This document shows, piece after piece, positions 55,401 to 64,000 of a stretch of DNA of 64,000 bases. Positions within the stretch are counted from its first letter, which is position 1. Each line of letters starts with the position of its first letter. Position numbers and translations under genes: made by a program. This stretch comes from Streptomyces cinnamoneus. GTDB lineage: Bacteria > Actinomycetota > Actinomycetes > Streptomycetales > Streptomycetaceae. The DNA lies in contig NZ_PKFQ01000001.1 of NCBI RefSeq assembly GCF_002939475.1, forward strand, positions 5,949,001-6,013,000, read 5' to 3'. The notes below the pieces were generated by a model. The model was given only the letters and a program-made list of their open reading frames with translations, did no database searches and was not told the DNA's origin.

Positions 55401-58400
55401 GCTCCGCAACCGGCTCGCCGACCGTGCCGACGCCGAGCAGGCACGCGTCCTGCACGAGCTGCTGCGCACCGAGGTGACGGCCGTGCACGGCGACCTCGAC
55501 CCCGACGCGTTCGACGCACACCGCAGCTTCCGGGAACTGGGCTTCACGTCACTGATCGGCGTGGAGCTCCGCAACCGCCTGGTGAACGCCACCGGCCTGG
55601 CCCTGCCCGCCACCCTCGTCTTCGACCACCCGACCCCCCACGCCGTGATCGGCTACCTTCGGGCTGCACTGGCCGGCGCGACGGACGAACCCGCCGACCA
55701 GGGTTCCGCCAGCACGCCGGCTGCCGACGAGCCGATCGCCATCGTGGGCATGGGCTGCCGCTACCCCGGCGGCGTGACGTCCCCCGAAGACCTGTGGAAC
55801 CTGGTGTCCACCGGTGGCGACGCCGTGTCGGCGTTCCCCACCGACCGCGGCTGGGACCTGGAGGCGCTCTACCACCCGGATCCGGACCACACGGGCACGA
55901 GCTACGCGCGCGAGGGCGGCTTCCTGCACGACGCGGCCGACTTCGACGCGGAGTTCTTCGGGATCTCACCGCGTGAGGCCCTCGCCATGGATCCGCAGCA
56001 GCGGTTGTTGCTGGAGACGTCGTGGGAGGCGTTCGAGCGGGCGGGCATCGACCCGCAGTCCGTGCGCGGCCAGCAGATCGGCGTGTTCGCCGGTTTGATG
56101 TACCACGACTACGCCAGCCGCCTCAGCGCCGTCCCCGAGGACATCGAGGGATACCTCGAAACCGGTAACGCGGGGAGTGTGGCCACGGGTCGTGTGGCGT
56201 ACACGTTGGGCTTGGAGGGGCCTGCGGTGACGGTGGACACGGCGTGTTCGTCGTCGTTGGTGGCGTTGCATCTGGCGGCGCAGTCGTTGCGTCAGGGTGA
56301 GTGCTCGATGGCGCTCGTGGGTGGTGTGACGGTGTTGTCCACGCCGGATGTGTTCGTGGAGTTCAGCCGTCAGCGTGGTCTGTCCGGTGATGGTCGTTGC
56401 AAGGCGTTTGCTGGTGCGGCGGATGGTACGGGTTGGGCTGAGGGTGTGGGCATGCTGCTCGTCGAGCGGCTCTCCGACGCCCGTCGCAACGGTCACCCGG
56501 TGCTGGCGGTGGTGCGTGGTTCGGCGGTGAATCAGGATGGTGCGTCGAACGGCCTGACGGCGCCCAATGGTCCGTCGCAGCAGCGGGTGATCCGGCAGGC
56601 GCTGGCGAACGCGCGGTTGTCCGCGGGTGATGTGGATGCGGTGGAGGCGCACGGAACGGGTACGACGCTGGGCGACCCGATCGAGGCGCAGGCCCTGCTG
56701 GCGACGTACGGCCAGGGTCGTGCGGAGGGTCAGCCGTTGTGGCTGGGTTCGGTGAAGTCGAACCTGGGTCACACGCAGGCCGCTGCCGGTGTCGCTGGTG
56801 TCATCAAGATGGTGATGGCGATGCGGCATGGTGTGCTCCCGCGGACCCTGCACGTCGACGAGCCGTCGCCGCACGTCGACTGGTCGGCAGGTGCGGTCGA
56901 GCTGCTGACGGACTCCGTGGAGTGGCCGGAGACCGGTGAACCCCGCCGTGCGGCCATATCCGCGTTCGGGATCAGCGGTACGAATGCTCACGTCATCCTG
57001 GAAGGCTCTGCGGCTTCTGCGGAGCCTGAGGATGCGGTGAGTGAGCCGTCGGGCCTGGTGCCGTGGGTGTTGTCGGGTCGTACGGAGGAGGCGTTGCGGG
57101 CGCAGGCGGGGCAGTTGGCTTCGTTTGTGGGGTCTGCTCCGGGTCTGGGCCTGGGGGATGTGGGCTGGTCGCTGGCGGTGTCGCGGTCGGTTTTCCGTCA
57201 CCGTTCGGTGGTGTTGGCGGAGAGTGGTGATGCGGCGCTGGGGTTGCTGGCTGCTGTGGCTGCCGGGGGTGATGCTGCTGGTGTGGTGCGGGGTGAGGCT
57301 TCCGCGCCTGGTGGTGTGGTGTTTGTGTTCCCGGGTCAGGGTTCGCAGTGGGTGGGTATGGCGGCGGGGTTGTTGGATGCTTCGCCGGTGTTCGCTGGGC
57401 GGATGGGCGAGTGTGCGGCGGCGTTGGAGCCGTTTGTGGACTGGTCGTTGCTGGATGTGGTGCGTAGTGGTGATGCGTCGTTGCTGGAGCGGGTGGATGT
57501 GGTCCAGCCGGTTCTGTTTGCGGTGATGGTGTCGCTGGCTGCGGTGTGGCGCTCTTATGGTGTGGAGCCTGCTGCGGTGGTGGGTCATTCGCAGGGTGAG
57601 ATTGCTGCGGCGTGTGTGGCGGGTGGTTTGTCGCTGGGTGATGCGGCGCGTGTGGTGGCGTTGCGCAGTCGTTTGCTGCTGGATCTGGCGGGTGCCGGTG
57701 GGATGTTGTCGCTGGCGTTGCCGTTGGAGGAGGCCGTGCAGCGGCTTGAGCCGTATGGTTCGGCGGTGTCGGTTGCGGCGGTCAACGGTCCGGGCTCGGT
57801 CGTGGTCTCGGGTGAGCCTGCGGCGTTGGAGGCGGTGCGCGCGCAGTGTGAGGTTGATGGTGTGCGGGCGCGTATGGTGCCGGTGGATTATGCCTCGCAT
57901 TCGGCTCAGGTCGAGGTGATCGAGGAGCGTTTGCTGGAGGTTTTGGCGCCGCTTGAGCCGCGTAGTGGTCAGGTGCCGTTCTACTCCGCGGTCACGGGAA
58001 CGCAGGTCGATACCGCGATGTTGGACGCGGGGTATTGGTATCGCAATCTTCGTCAGACGGTGGAGTTCGCCAAGGCCACCGAGCAGCTTCTGGCTGATGG
58101 CCATGATGTGTTCATCGAGACCAGCGCTCACCCGGTCCTGTTGATGGGTGTGGAAGAGACCGCTGACGCTGCCGAGCGGTCTGTGACGACGATCGGGACG
58201 TTGCGTCGTGGCGAGGGCGGCCAGGAGCGCATGCTTGCCTCACTCGCCGAGGCTTATGTCCATGGGGTTGAGGTTGACTGGGCAACGGTCTTCACCGGCA
58301 CCGGCGCGCGTCGTGTCGATCTGCCGACGTATCCCTTCCAGCGCCAGCGCTACTGGCTCGACGCCCCCCAGCCCGCCCACGACCTCGGTACCGCTCAGCC

Positions 58401-61400
58401 CGCCAACGCCGCGGAAAGCAAGTTCTGGGACGCCGTCGAACGCGAGGACCTCGCCTCGCTGGCCTCGGAGCTGCGCGTGGCGGACGGTGACCCGTTCAGC
58501 GCGGTGCTGCCCGCGCTCTCGTCGTGGCGGCGGCAGCACCGGGACCTGTCGACGGTCGACGACTGGCGGTACGGCATCGACTGGACGCCGATCTCAGGTG
58601 CCCAGGCGCGTACCCTCTCCGGCACCTGGCTCGCCCTCCTGCCTTCCGACGGCTCCGGTGAGCTGTGGATGAACGCCCTGGAGGCGCGCGGCACGAACAT
58701 CGTCCGCATCGTGCTCGACGAGACGTCCGAGCGCGACGAGCTGGCCGGCCGGCTTCGTACCACGGCGGACTCCACGCAGATCGCCGGCGTCCTGTCGTTC
58801 GTCGCGCTGGGCGACGGTTTCCATCCGCTGCACACGGGTCTTCCCTCGGGCACCGCCGCCACGGTCGTGCTGACCCAGGCCCTCGGTGATGCCGGGATCC
58901 AGGCACCGCTCTGGCTCATGACCCGGGGGGCGGTCTCCACCGGTCGAGCCGACGCGCTCACGAACGCCGGGCAGGCACAGGTCTGGGGTCTCGGCCGGGT
59001 CATCTCGCTGGAGCACCCGGAGCGTTGGGGCGGTCTGATCGACCTTCCGCAGGACGCCGACGAGCGTGTCCTCGACCGGCTGTGCGGTGTCCTCGGCGTG
59101 TCCGGCGACGAGGACCAGCTCGCCGTCCGGCCCTCCGGCGTCTACGTCCGCCGGCTCGTACGCGCCCCTCTCGGGGACGCCGTCGCCACCCGTACGTGGC
59201 GGCCCCGCGGCACCGTCCTGGTCACCGGTGCCACCGGTGGGCTGGGGCCGCACATCGCGCGCTGGCTGGCCCGCAACGGCGCCGACCAGCTGGTGCTGAC
59301 AAGCCGCCGGGGCCCCGACGCCCCGGGAGCCGACGAGCTCGTGGCGGAGATCACCGCGCTCGGCACGCGTGTCACCGTCGTCGCCTGCGACATGGCGGAC
59401 CGGGACGCCGTCGTGGCCCTGGCCGGATGGCTCAAGGACGCCGAGCACCCCGTGCGGTCCGTGATCCACGCCGCCGCGTACACGGAGCTGGCCTCGCTCG
59501 ACGAGTCCGACCTGGCCGAATTCGCGGCCGTCGTCGACGCCAAGGCCCGGGGCGCCGAGTACCTTGACGAGCTCTTCGGCTCCGAGCTCGACGCCTTCGT
59601 GCTCTTCTCCTCGATCTCGGGCGTCTGGGGCAGCGGTAACCACGCCGCCTACGCCGCCGCGAACGCCTACTTGGACGCACTCGCGGAGCGGCGTCGCGCC
59701 CGCGGTCTCACGGCGACGTCAGTGGCGTGGGGCATCTGGGACAGCGGCGCCGAGCGTGCCCAGGTGCTCCCCGAGCAGCTGCGCCGCCAGGGCCTGCCCT
59801 TCATCGAGCCGGACCTGGCCTTCACCGCGCTCCAGCAGGTGCTCGACCACGACGAGACCTTCATCGCCGTGGCCGACGTCGACTGGGACCGCTTCGTCCC
59901 CGCCTTCACCATGGCCCGCCCCCGCCCGCTCCTCGACGGGATCTCCGAGGCACGGGCGGCCGTGGACCGCGCCGAGAACTCCGACCTGGCCGTCAGCGCC
60001 GGTACCGGGGAGCAGGGCAGCGAGAGCGGGCCGGCACGCCTCGCAGCGCTGGGGGAGAAGGAACGGGACCGCGAGATCGGGGAACTGATCCGCGCCCACG
60101 CCGCCGCCGTGCTCGGGCACGCCTCGGCGTCGGCGATCGCCGAGGACCGCGCGTTCCGCGAGCTCGGCTTCGACTCGCTCACCGCGGTGGAGCTGCGCAA
60201 CCGCTTGCAGACCGCGATGGGTGTGCGCCTGCCCGCAACGCTGATCTTCGACCACCCGACCCCGCAGGCGCTGGTCCGGCACCTCGCCGGCACGCTCTTC
60301 GGGACGGGCACGGACGAGCCGGGTGCCACGCCGGCCGTCCGGGCAGCGGTGGACGACGACCCGATCGTGATCGTCGGCATGAGCTGCCGCTACCCGGGCG
60401 GGGTCACCTCGCCCGAGGATCTGTGGCAGCTGCTGACCACCGGCGGTGACGGGATCTCGCACTTCCCTGCCGACCGCGGCTGGAACCTGGACGGCTTCTT
60501 CGACCCGGACCCGGACCGCCCCGGCACCAGCTACGTCCGCGAGGGCGGGTTCCTGCACGACGCGGCCGAGTTCGACGCGGGTTTCTTCGGCATCGCCCCG
60601 CGTGAGGCCCTCGCCATGGACCCGCAGCAGCGTCTGCTGCTGGAGACCTCCTGGGAGGCACTCGAGCGCGCCGGCATCGATCCGCTGACGCTGCGCGGGA
60701 CCCGTGGCGGCGTCTTCGTGGGCGCTGCCGCACAGCACTACGGCGGCGACCTCCAGCACTCGCCCGAAGGGTCGGAGGCCCACCGCGTCACCGGCACCGC
60801 CGCGAGCGTCCTGTCCGGCCGCGTGTCGTACACCCTCGGTCTGGAGGGCCCGGCGGTCACGGTCGACACGGCCTGCTCGTCGTCGCTCGTGGCGCTGCAC
60901 TGGGCGGCGCAGTCCCTGCGGCAGGGCGAATGCGAGATGGCGCTCGCCGGAGGCGTCGTGGTCATGCCCACCCTCGAACCGTTCGCGGGCTTCAGCCGTC
61001 AGCGAGCCCTGGCGGCGGACGGCCGCTGCAAGGCGTTCTCAAGTGCCGCGGACGGCATGGGGCTTGCCGAGGGCGTCGGCATGCTTCTGCTGGAGCGGCT
61101 GTCGGATGCTGAGCGCAACGGGCACCGGGTGTTGGCGGTGGTGCGTGGTTCGGCGGTGAATCAGGATGGTGCGTCGAATGGTTTGACGGCGCCGAATGGT
61201 CCGTCGCAGCAGCGGGTGATCCGGCAGGCGCTGGAGAGTGCTGGTCTTGCGCCGGATCAGGTTGATGCGGTGGAGGCGCACGGTACGGGTACGGCTCTGG
61301 GTGACCCGATCGAGGCGCAGGCCCTGCTGGCGACGTACGGCAAGGAGCGCGCCGAGGGTCAGCCGTTGTGGCTGGGTTCGGTGAAGTCCAACATCGGCCA

Positions 61401-64000
61401 CACCCAGTCGGCCGCGGGCGTGGCGGGCGTCATCAAGATGGTGCTGGCGATGCGCCACGGTGTGCTGCCGAAGACGCTGCACGTGGACGAGCCGTCGCCG
61501 CACGTCGACTGGGCGTCGGGGGGCGTCGAGCTGTTGACCGAGGCGGTGGAGTGGCCGGAGACGGGGCAGCCCCGTCGTGCCGGTGTGTCCTCCTTCGGCA
61601 TCAGCGGTACGAACGCGCACGTCATCCTTGAGGCCGCTCCGGCTGTCGACGGGATGGACGAGCAGGGCGGGACCGAGACCGGGAACGAGACCGAGAACGG
61701 GAATGACCGTGGCAGTGACAACGGCTTGATCCCGTTGACGCTGTCCGCGCGCAGCGAGAAGGCCCTTCGTGGCCAGGCACGCCGCTTGGCTGCGTTCGTC
61801 GAGGCCACGCCGGGCGTGACCTCGGCGGACATCGGTTTCTCGCTGGTCACGACGCGGGCGGCGCTGGAGCACCGTGCTGCGGTGGTCGCGGCTGACCGTG
61901 AGGGTGCTGTGGCTGCGCTGTCGGCGCTTGCATCTGGTGCTGTTGCGCCGGGTGTGGTCGAGGGCGTGGCTGGGCCTGGTGACCTGGCGGTGTTGTTCAC
62001 CGGTCAGGGTGCTCAGCGTCTGGGGATGGGCCGTGAGTTGTACGGTCGTTTCCCGGTGTTCGCGGAAGCCTTTGACGCTGTCTGTGCGGAGCTGGATCGT
62101 CATCTCGATCGGCCGCTGCGTGAGGTGGTGTTCGGTGAGGACGCGGAGGTGTTGGACCGTACGGGCTTCACGCAGCCCGCTCTGTTCGCTGTGGAGACCG
62201 CGCTGTTCCGCCTCGCCGAGTCGTGGGGGATCACGCCGGACTGCCTCGCCGGTCATTCGATCGGTGAGCTGACGGCGGCGCACGTGGCCGGTGTGCTGTC
62301 CCTCCCCGACGCCGCGAAGCTGGTCGCGGCACGTGCCTTGCTGATGCAGGCGCTGCCGACGGGGGGCGTCATGGTGTCGGTGGCCGCGCCGGAGGCGGAC
62401 GTGCGGGCGGCGACCGACGACACCCACGGCGTATGGGTGGCCGCGGTCAACGGCCCCGAGTCCGTGGTCCTCTCCGGTGATGCGGACGCGGTGACCCGGG
62501 TGGCGGAGAGCTTCTCGTCGGTGGGTGTGAAGACCAAGCGTCTGCGGGTGAGCCATGCGTTCCACTCGGGTCACATGGACGGGATGCTGGAGGAGTTCGG
62601 GAAGGTCGCGGCGACCCTCACCTACCACGCGCCGCGTATTCCGGTCGTCTCCAATGTGACGGGTGCTCTGGCGACGGCCGAGGAGCTGTGTGCGCCGGAG
62701 TACTGGGTGCGTCATGTGCGGGAGGCTGTCCGTTTCGCGGACGGTATCGCGGCTCTGAGCGCCCAGGGTGTGACGCGGTTCCTGGAGCTGGGTCCGGACG
62801 GGACGCTGTCGGCGATGGCGCGTGAGTGTGTCTCTGAGGACGCGCTGCTTGTCCCGGCTCTGCGTCGTGACCGGTCGGAGGAGCAGGCGCTGCTGGCGGC
62901 GCTCTCCACGCTGCACGTCCACGGTACGGACGTCGACTGGTGCGCGTTCTACGAGGGGACCGGCGCCCGTCGCGTCGACCTCCCCACCTACGCCTTCGAC
63001 CGCGAGCGCTTCTGGATGGTCCCGGAGGCGGAGTCCGTCCGGACTGCCGAGGACGCGACGGACATCGCGTTCTGGGAGGCCGTGGAGAGCGAGGACCTCT
63101 CCGCTTTGGCTTCGACGCTGAAGGTGGCTGACGAGGAGGCTCTCGGCAGCGTCCTGCCCGCCCTGTCGTCGTGGCGGCGCGAGCACCGCAACGCGTCCAC
63201 CGTTGACGCGTGGCGCTACCGCGTCGACTGGAAGCCGGTCGGAAACCTTCCGGCGCAGACCTTGCGCGGTACGTGGCTCGCTGTGGTGCCCTCCGGCGCT
63301 GCCGACGACCAGTTGCTGTCCGGCCTGGAGTCGCGCGGTGCGCACGTCGTGCCCGTGGAGTTCGAGGGGACGCCTGACCGCCACACCCTCGCCGAGGCAT
63401 TGCGTGCCCTCGCGGACTCGGAGCAGATCGCCGGAGTGCTGTCGCTCGCCGACACGGTCGGCGCGTCCGTAACGCTGACGCAGGCGTTGGGTGATGCGGG
63501 TGTGGGGGCTCCGTTGTGGTTGGTGACGCGGGGTGCGGTGGTTGCTGCTTCTGGTGACCGGCTTGTTGATGTGAGTGGTTCGGCGGTGTGGGGTGTCGGG
63601 CGTGTGGTGGGGCTGGAGCATCCTGATCGGTGGGGTGGTCTGGTCGATGTGCCGGTGGTGTGGGACGAGGGTGTTCTGGACCGGTTGTGTGGTGTGTTGG
63701 CTGGTGCGGCTGCTGGTGAGGATCAGTTCGCGGTTCGGTCGTCGGGTGCTTTCGTTCGTCGTCTTGTGCGGGCGCGGTTGAGTGGTGTGGTCTCCGGTGC
63801 GTGGGTGCCGGCGGGCACGGTGTTGGTGACGGGTGGTACGGGTGCGCTGGGTGCGCATGTGGCTCGTTGGTTGGTGGGTCTGGGTGCCGGGCGTCTGGTG
63901 TTGTTGAGCCGTCGTGGGCTGGAGGCTCCGGGGGCTGTGGAGCTGCGGGACGAGCTGGCGATGTCGGGTGCTGAGGTCGATGTCGTCGCGTGTGATGTTG
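52498..64000 (+). CDS. Modular type I PKS with CoA-ligase loading module (continues past the window)
   Basis: At least 3834 residues are open. Loading module: acyl-CoA/AMP ligase about 1-505 (YTSGTTGRPKG, GYGSTETCG, Lys499 in GSGKIIR), a KR-like domain about 515-960 that keeps TGGSGEAG but has Gly862 for the catalytic Tyr, and an ACP (Ser1018, LGFTSL). Module 1: KS (Cys1250), AT with GHSQGE (Ser1698) and YASH at 1798, hence methylmalonyl, KR with LVTGATGGLG, Tyr2385, Trp2377 and His2382 (A2-type pattern, no LDD), and ACP (Ser2560). Module 2: KS (Cys2793), AT with GHSIGE (Ser3254) and HAFH at 3353, hence malonyl, and a KR cut by the window end. No DH or ER is seen. The starter is probably 3-hydroxybenzoate. 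The GTG start follows AGAGGA by seven bases. Confidence 0.93.
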   Translation, partial: MRAELIRPLPELLRGHAEQRGDKVAFADGRRSVCYRDLERRTARLGGHLSGLGLQRGDRVVLLLNNSVEVVEGFLAVTRAANVGVPVNPLSAEAEIAHVLDDSGARAVITDTAHLAQVTRVLGDGRAHVTVVLVGDEAPGTLAFETLATSTPATPARDDLGLDEPAWMLYTSGTTGRPKGVLSTQRSCLWSVAACYAPILGLSEQDRVLWPLPLFHSLAHILCLIGVTATGATARVMGGFAAEDVLDLVRSEPFTLLAGVPTMYHQMVLGARDGGLEAPALRACLVAGAVTAPSLARSFEDTFGLPLLDGYGSTETCGMIAINRPDGAKVTGSCGLPVPGLGVKVADPGTGDEVAVGVEGEVWVSGPSLMIGYHNQPEATATAVRDGWYRTGDLARRDENGYLTISGRIKELIIRGGENIHPTEVEEALRAAPGVADAAVAGKPHATLGEVPVAYLILDDQAHLDRETLLAVARERLASYKIPAEFHAVRDIPRTGSGKIIRHLLAEHPARLLTIGDASYETLHRIDWTPVSTAGTPDTAAWAETGTEALIPGATAHPDLAALRAAVEAGAPAPRVVALSVTPGDLAAEGQGVRAAALTVLDSVRAWLDDERFAAARLVVITRSAVSAAPGDEVTDLTGAAVRSVLSTVQAAHPGRVTLLDLDDDEASRTTVAAAAAHDEPQLAIRAGVAHAPRLRRAPATMTGGPTARYARGTVLITGGSGEAGRLAARQLVTAHGVRHLVLTGDPADGDTSGDTSEDTNALVAQLTEAGATVTVTPCDVADRAQLESLLARIPDEHPLTAVVHAAGAQLDGDATATPRDRLDEVLRTHMDGALHLHELTADLDLAAFVLFSAAPGTAASGSAAAGFLDALAHHRRAHGLPATSLAWGPWAGPGTDSPAPGYATLAPRDARGLLDVAFATDEALFVPARIDLAAVQRQTAEAPLTALCRELMPTVVDADDAAATLSELRNRLADRADAEQARVLHELLRTEVTAVHGDLDPDAFDAHRSFRELGFTSLIGVELRNRLVNATGLALPATLVFDHPTPHAVIGYLRAALAGATDEPADQGSASTPAADEPIAIVGMGCRYPGGVTSPEDLWNLVSTGGDAVSAFPTDRGWDLEALYHPDPDHTGTSYAREGGFLHDAADFDAEFFGISPREALAMDPQQRLLLETSWEAFERAGIDPQSVRGQQIGVFAGLMYHDYASRLSAVPEDIEGYLETGNAGSVATGRVAYTLGLEGPAVTVDTACSSSLVALHLAAQSLRQGECSMALVGGVTVLSTPDVFVEFSRQRGLSGDGRCKAFAGAADGTGWAEGVGMLLVERLSDARRNGHPVLAVVRGSAVNQDGASNGLTAPNGPSQQRVIRQALANARLSAGDVDAVEAHGTGTTLGDPIEAQALLATYGQGRAEGQPLWLGSVKSNLGHTQAAAGVAGVIKMVMAMRHGVLPRTLHVDEPSPHVDWSAGAVELLTDSVEWPETGEPRRAAISAFGISGTNAHVILEGSAASAEPEDAVSEPSGLVPWVLSGRTEEALRAQAGQLASFVGSAPGLGLGDVGWSLAVSRSVFRHRSVVLAESGDAALGLLAAVAAGGDAAGVVRGEASAPGGVVFVFPGQGSQWVGMAAGLLDASPVFAGRMGECAAALEPFVDWSLLDVVRSGDASLLERVDVVQPVLFAVMVSLAAVWRSYGVEPAAVVGHSQGEIAAACVAGGLSLGDAARVVALRSRLLLDLAGAGGMLSLALPLEEAVQRLEPYGSAVSVAAVNGPGSVVVSGEPAALEAVRAQCEVDGVRARMVPVDYASHSAQVEVIEERLLEVLAPLEPRSGQVPFYSAVTGTQVDTAMLDAGYWYRNLRQTVEFAKATEQLLADGHDVFIETSAHPVLLMGVEETADAAERSVTTIGTLRRGEGGQERMLASLAEAYVHGVEVDWATVFTGTGARRVDLPTYPFQRQRYWLDAPQPAHDLGTAQPANAAESKFWDAVEREDLASLASELRVADGDPFSAVLPALSSWRRQHRDLSTVDDWRYGIDWTPISGAQARTLSGTWLALLPSDGSGELWMNALEARGTNIVRIVLDETSERDELAGRLRTTADSTQIAGVLSFVALGDGFHPLHTGLPSGTAATVVLTQALGDAGIQAPLWLMTRGAVSTGRADALTNAGQAQVWGLGRVISLEHPERWGGLIDLPQDADERVLDRLCGVLGVSGDEDQLAVRPSGVYVRRLVRAPLGDAVATRTWRPRGTVLVTGATGGLGPHIARWLARNGADQLVLTSRRGPDAPGADELVAEITALGTRVTVVACDMADRDAVVALAGWLKDAEHPVRSVIHAAAYTELASLDESDLAEFAAVVDAKARGAEYLDELFGSELDAFVLFSSISGVWGSGNHAAYAAANAYLDALAERRRARGLTATSVAWGIWDSGAERAQVLPEQLRRQGLPFIEPDLAFTALQQVLDHDETFIAVADVDWDRFVPAFTMARPRPLLDGISEARAAVDRAENSDLAVSAGTGEQGSESGPARLAALGEKERDREIGELIRAHAAAVLGHASASAIAEDRAFRELGFDSLTAVELRNRLQTAMGVRLPATLIFDHPTPQALVRHLAGTLFGTGTDEPGATPAVRAAVDDDPIVIVGMSCRYPGGVTSPEDLWQLLTTGGDGISHFPADRGWNLDGFFDPDPDRPGTSYVREGGFLHDAAEFDAGFFGIAPREALAMDPQQRLLLETSWEALERAGIDPLTLRGTRGGVFVGAAAQHYGGDLQHSPEGSEAHRVTGTAASVLSGRVSYTLGLEGPAVTVDTACSSSLVALHWAAQSLRQGECEMALAGGVVVMPTLEPFAGFSRQRALAADGRCKAFSSAADGMGLAEGVGMLLLERLSDAERNGHRVLAVVRGSAVNQDGASNGLTAPNGPSQQRVIRQALESAGLAPDQVDAVEAHGTGTALGDPIEAQALLATYGKERAEGQPLWLGSVKSNIGHTQSAAGVAGVIKMVLAMRHGVLPKTLHVDEPSPHVDWASGGVELLTEAVEWPETGQPRRAGVSSFGISGTNAHVILEAAPAVDGMDEQGGTETGNETENGNDRGSDNGLIPLTLSARSEKALRGQARRLAAFVEATPGVTSADIGFSLVTTRAALEHRAAVVAADREGAVAALSALASGAVAPGVVEGVAGPGDLAVLFTGQGAQRLGMGRELYGRFPVFAEAFDAVCAELDRHLDRPLREVVFGEDAEVLDRTGFTQPALFAVETALFRLAESWGITPDCLAGHSIGELTAAHVAGVLSLPDAAKLVAARALLMQALPTGGVMVSVAAPEADVRAATDDTHGVWVAAVNGPESVVLSGDADAVTRVAESFSSVGVKTKRLRVSHAFHSGHMDGMLEEFGKVAATLTYHAPRIPVVSNVTGALATAEELCAPEYWVRHVREAVRFADGIAALSAQGVTRFLELGPDGTLSAMARECVSEDALLVPALRRDRSEEQALLAALSTLHVHGTDVDWCAFYEGTGARRVDLPTYAFDRERFWMVPEAESVRTAEDATDIAFWEAVESEDLSALASTLKVADEEALGSVLPALSSWRREHRNASTVDAWRYRVDWKPVGNLPAQTLRGTWLAVVPSGAADDQLLSGLESRGAHVVPVEFEGTPDRHTLAEALRALADSEQIAGVLSLADTVGASVTLTQALGDAGVGAPLWLVTRGAVVAASGDRLVDVSGSAVWGVGRVVGLEHPDRWGGLVDVPVVWDEGVLDRLCGVLAGAAAGEDQFAVRSSGAFVRRLVRARLSGVVSGAWVPAGTVLVTGGTGALGAHVARWLVGLGAGRLVLLSRRGLEAPGAVELRDELAMSGAEVDVVACDV
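56505..56605 (+). repeat. Near-identical KS segment, copy 1
   Basis: This segment, encoding RGSAVNQDGASNGLTAPNGP and flanks of the module 1 KS, is nearly base-identical to 61134-61234 in module 2, with the first 44 bases identical. Codon choice is G/T-rich at third positions here, unlike the surrounding C/G-ending codons. Confidence 0.75.
61134..61234 (+). repeat. Near-identical KS segment, copy 2
   Basis: This is the partner of 56505-56605 in the module 2 KS. The identity starts abruptly after C-ending codons (before about 61080), as expected from gene conversion between modules rather than protein constraint alone. Confidence 0.75.

Noticed and set aside
55966..63858. Long minus-strand frames inside the PKS
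   Set aside because: They are His/Arg/Thr-rich shadows of the PKS codons, and the sense strand has full KS, AT, KR and ACP motifs.

Overview
The window is high-GC DNA with Streptomyces character. It carries a complete whiE-type spore-pigment type II polyketide cluster, GTG starts, ATGA start/stop overlaps, class E type sortase signals and a bldA-type TTA codon. Overall it looks like an accessory, secondary-metabolite-rich stretch of a streptomycete chromosome. Three biosynthetic loci lie in 64 kb: spore pigment, bicyclomycin, and the start of a modular PKS with a chorismate-derived starter.

Positions 1-7600 are a worn region. It holds the 3' end of a nuclease-like gene, a helical protein with the actinobacterial LQRSAGN-type N-terminal motif, and then a dormancy-like group: a nitroreductase with two frameshifts, an intact universal stress protein and a frameshifted CBS-domain gene. 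Fragments of other genes and a broken IS1182-family transposase follow. Positions 7547-17077 hold the whiE-type cluster: a divergent FAD hydroxylase, then SchA/CurD-like protein, cupin, KS-alpha, CLF, ACP and two cyclases, and a convergent O-methyltransferase coupled to a secreted beta-helix protein. Positions 17300-26550 are mixed small genes: TfoX-like, three VOC proteins, SnoaL-like, MmcQ/YjbR-like, two secreted proteins, an AraC regulator, a UvrA-like double-ATPase and an NAD-dependent epimerase.

Positions 26724-34481 encode two very large, tightly linked proteins (1192 and 1391 aa) that match no function I can name. Positions 34576-39948 form a chitin-degradation locus: an anchored small protein, an OmpR-type two-component system, a CBM2-GH18 chitinase, and an AA10 LPMO that ends in a sortase signal after a His-rich linker.

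Positions 40046-49010 match the bicyclomycin cluster: a cyclodipeptide synthase (bcmA), five Fe(II)/2-oxoglutarate oxygenases (bcmB, C, E, F, G) around one P450 (bcmD), all on the minus strand with overlapping ends, and a divergent MFS exporter (bcmT). The expected product is the Rho inhibitor bicyclomycin, built by six oxidations of cyclo(L-Ile-L-Leu).

Positions 49462-64000 begin a modular polyketide cluster. A Hyg5-type chorismatase (predicted 3-hydroxybenzoate synthase) and a class II DAHP-synthase homologue lacking every metal ligand flank a giant PKS. The PKS starts with a CoA-ligase, dead-KR, ACP loading module. It continues with a methylmalonyl-specific KS-AT-KR-ACP module and a malonyl-specific second module that runs off the window. 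No tRNA, rRNA or CRISPR array was seen.
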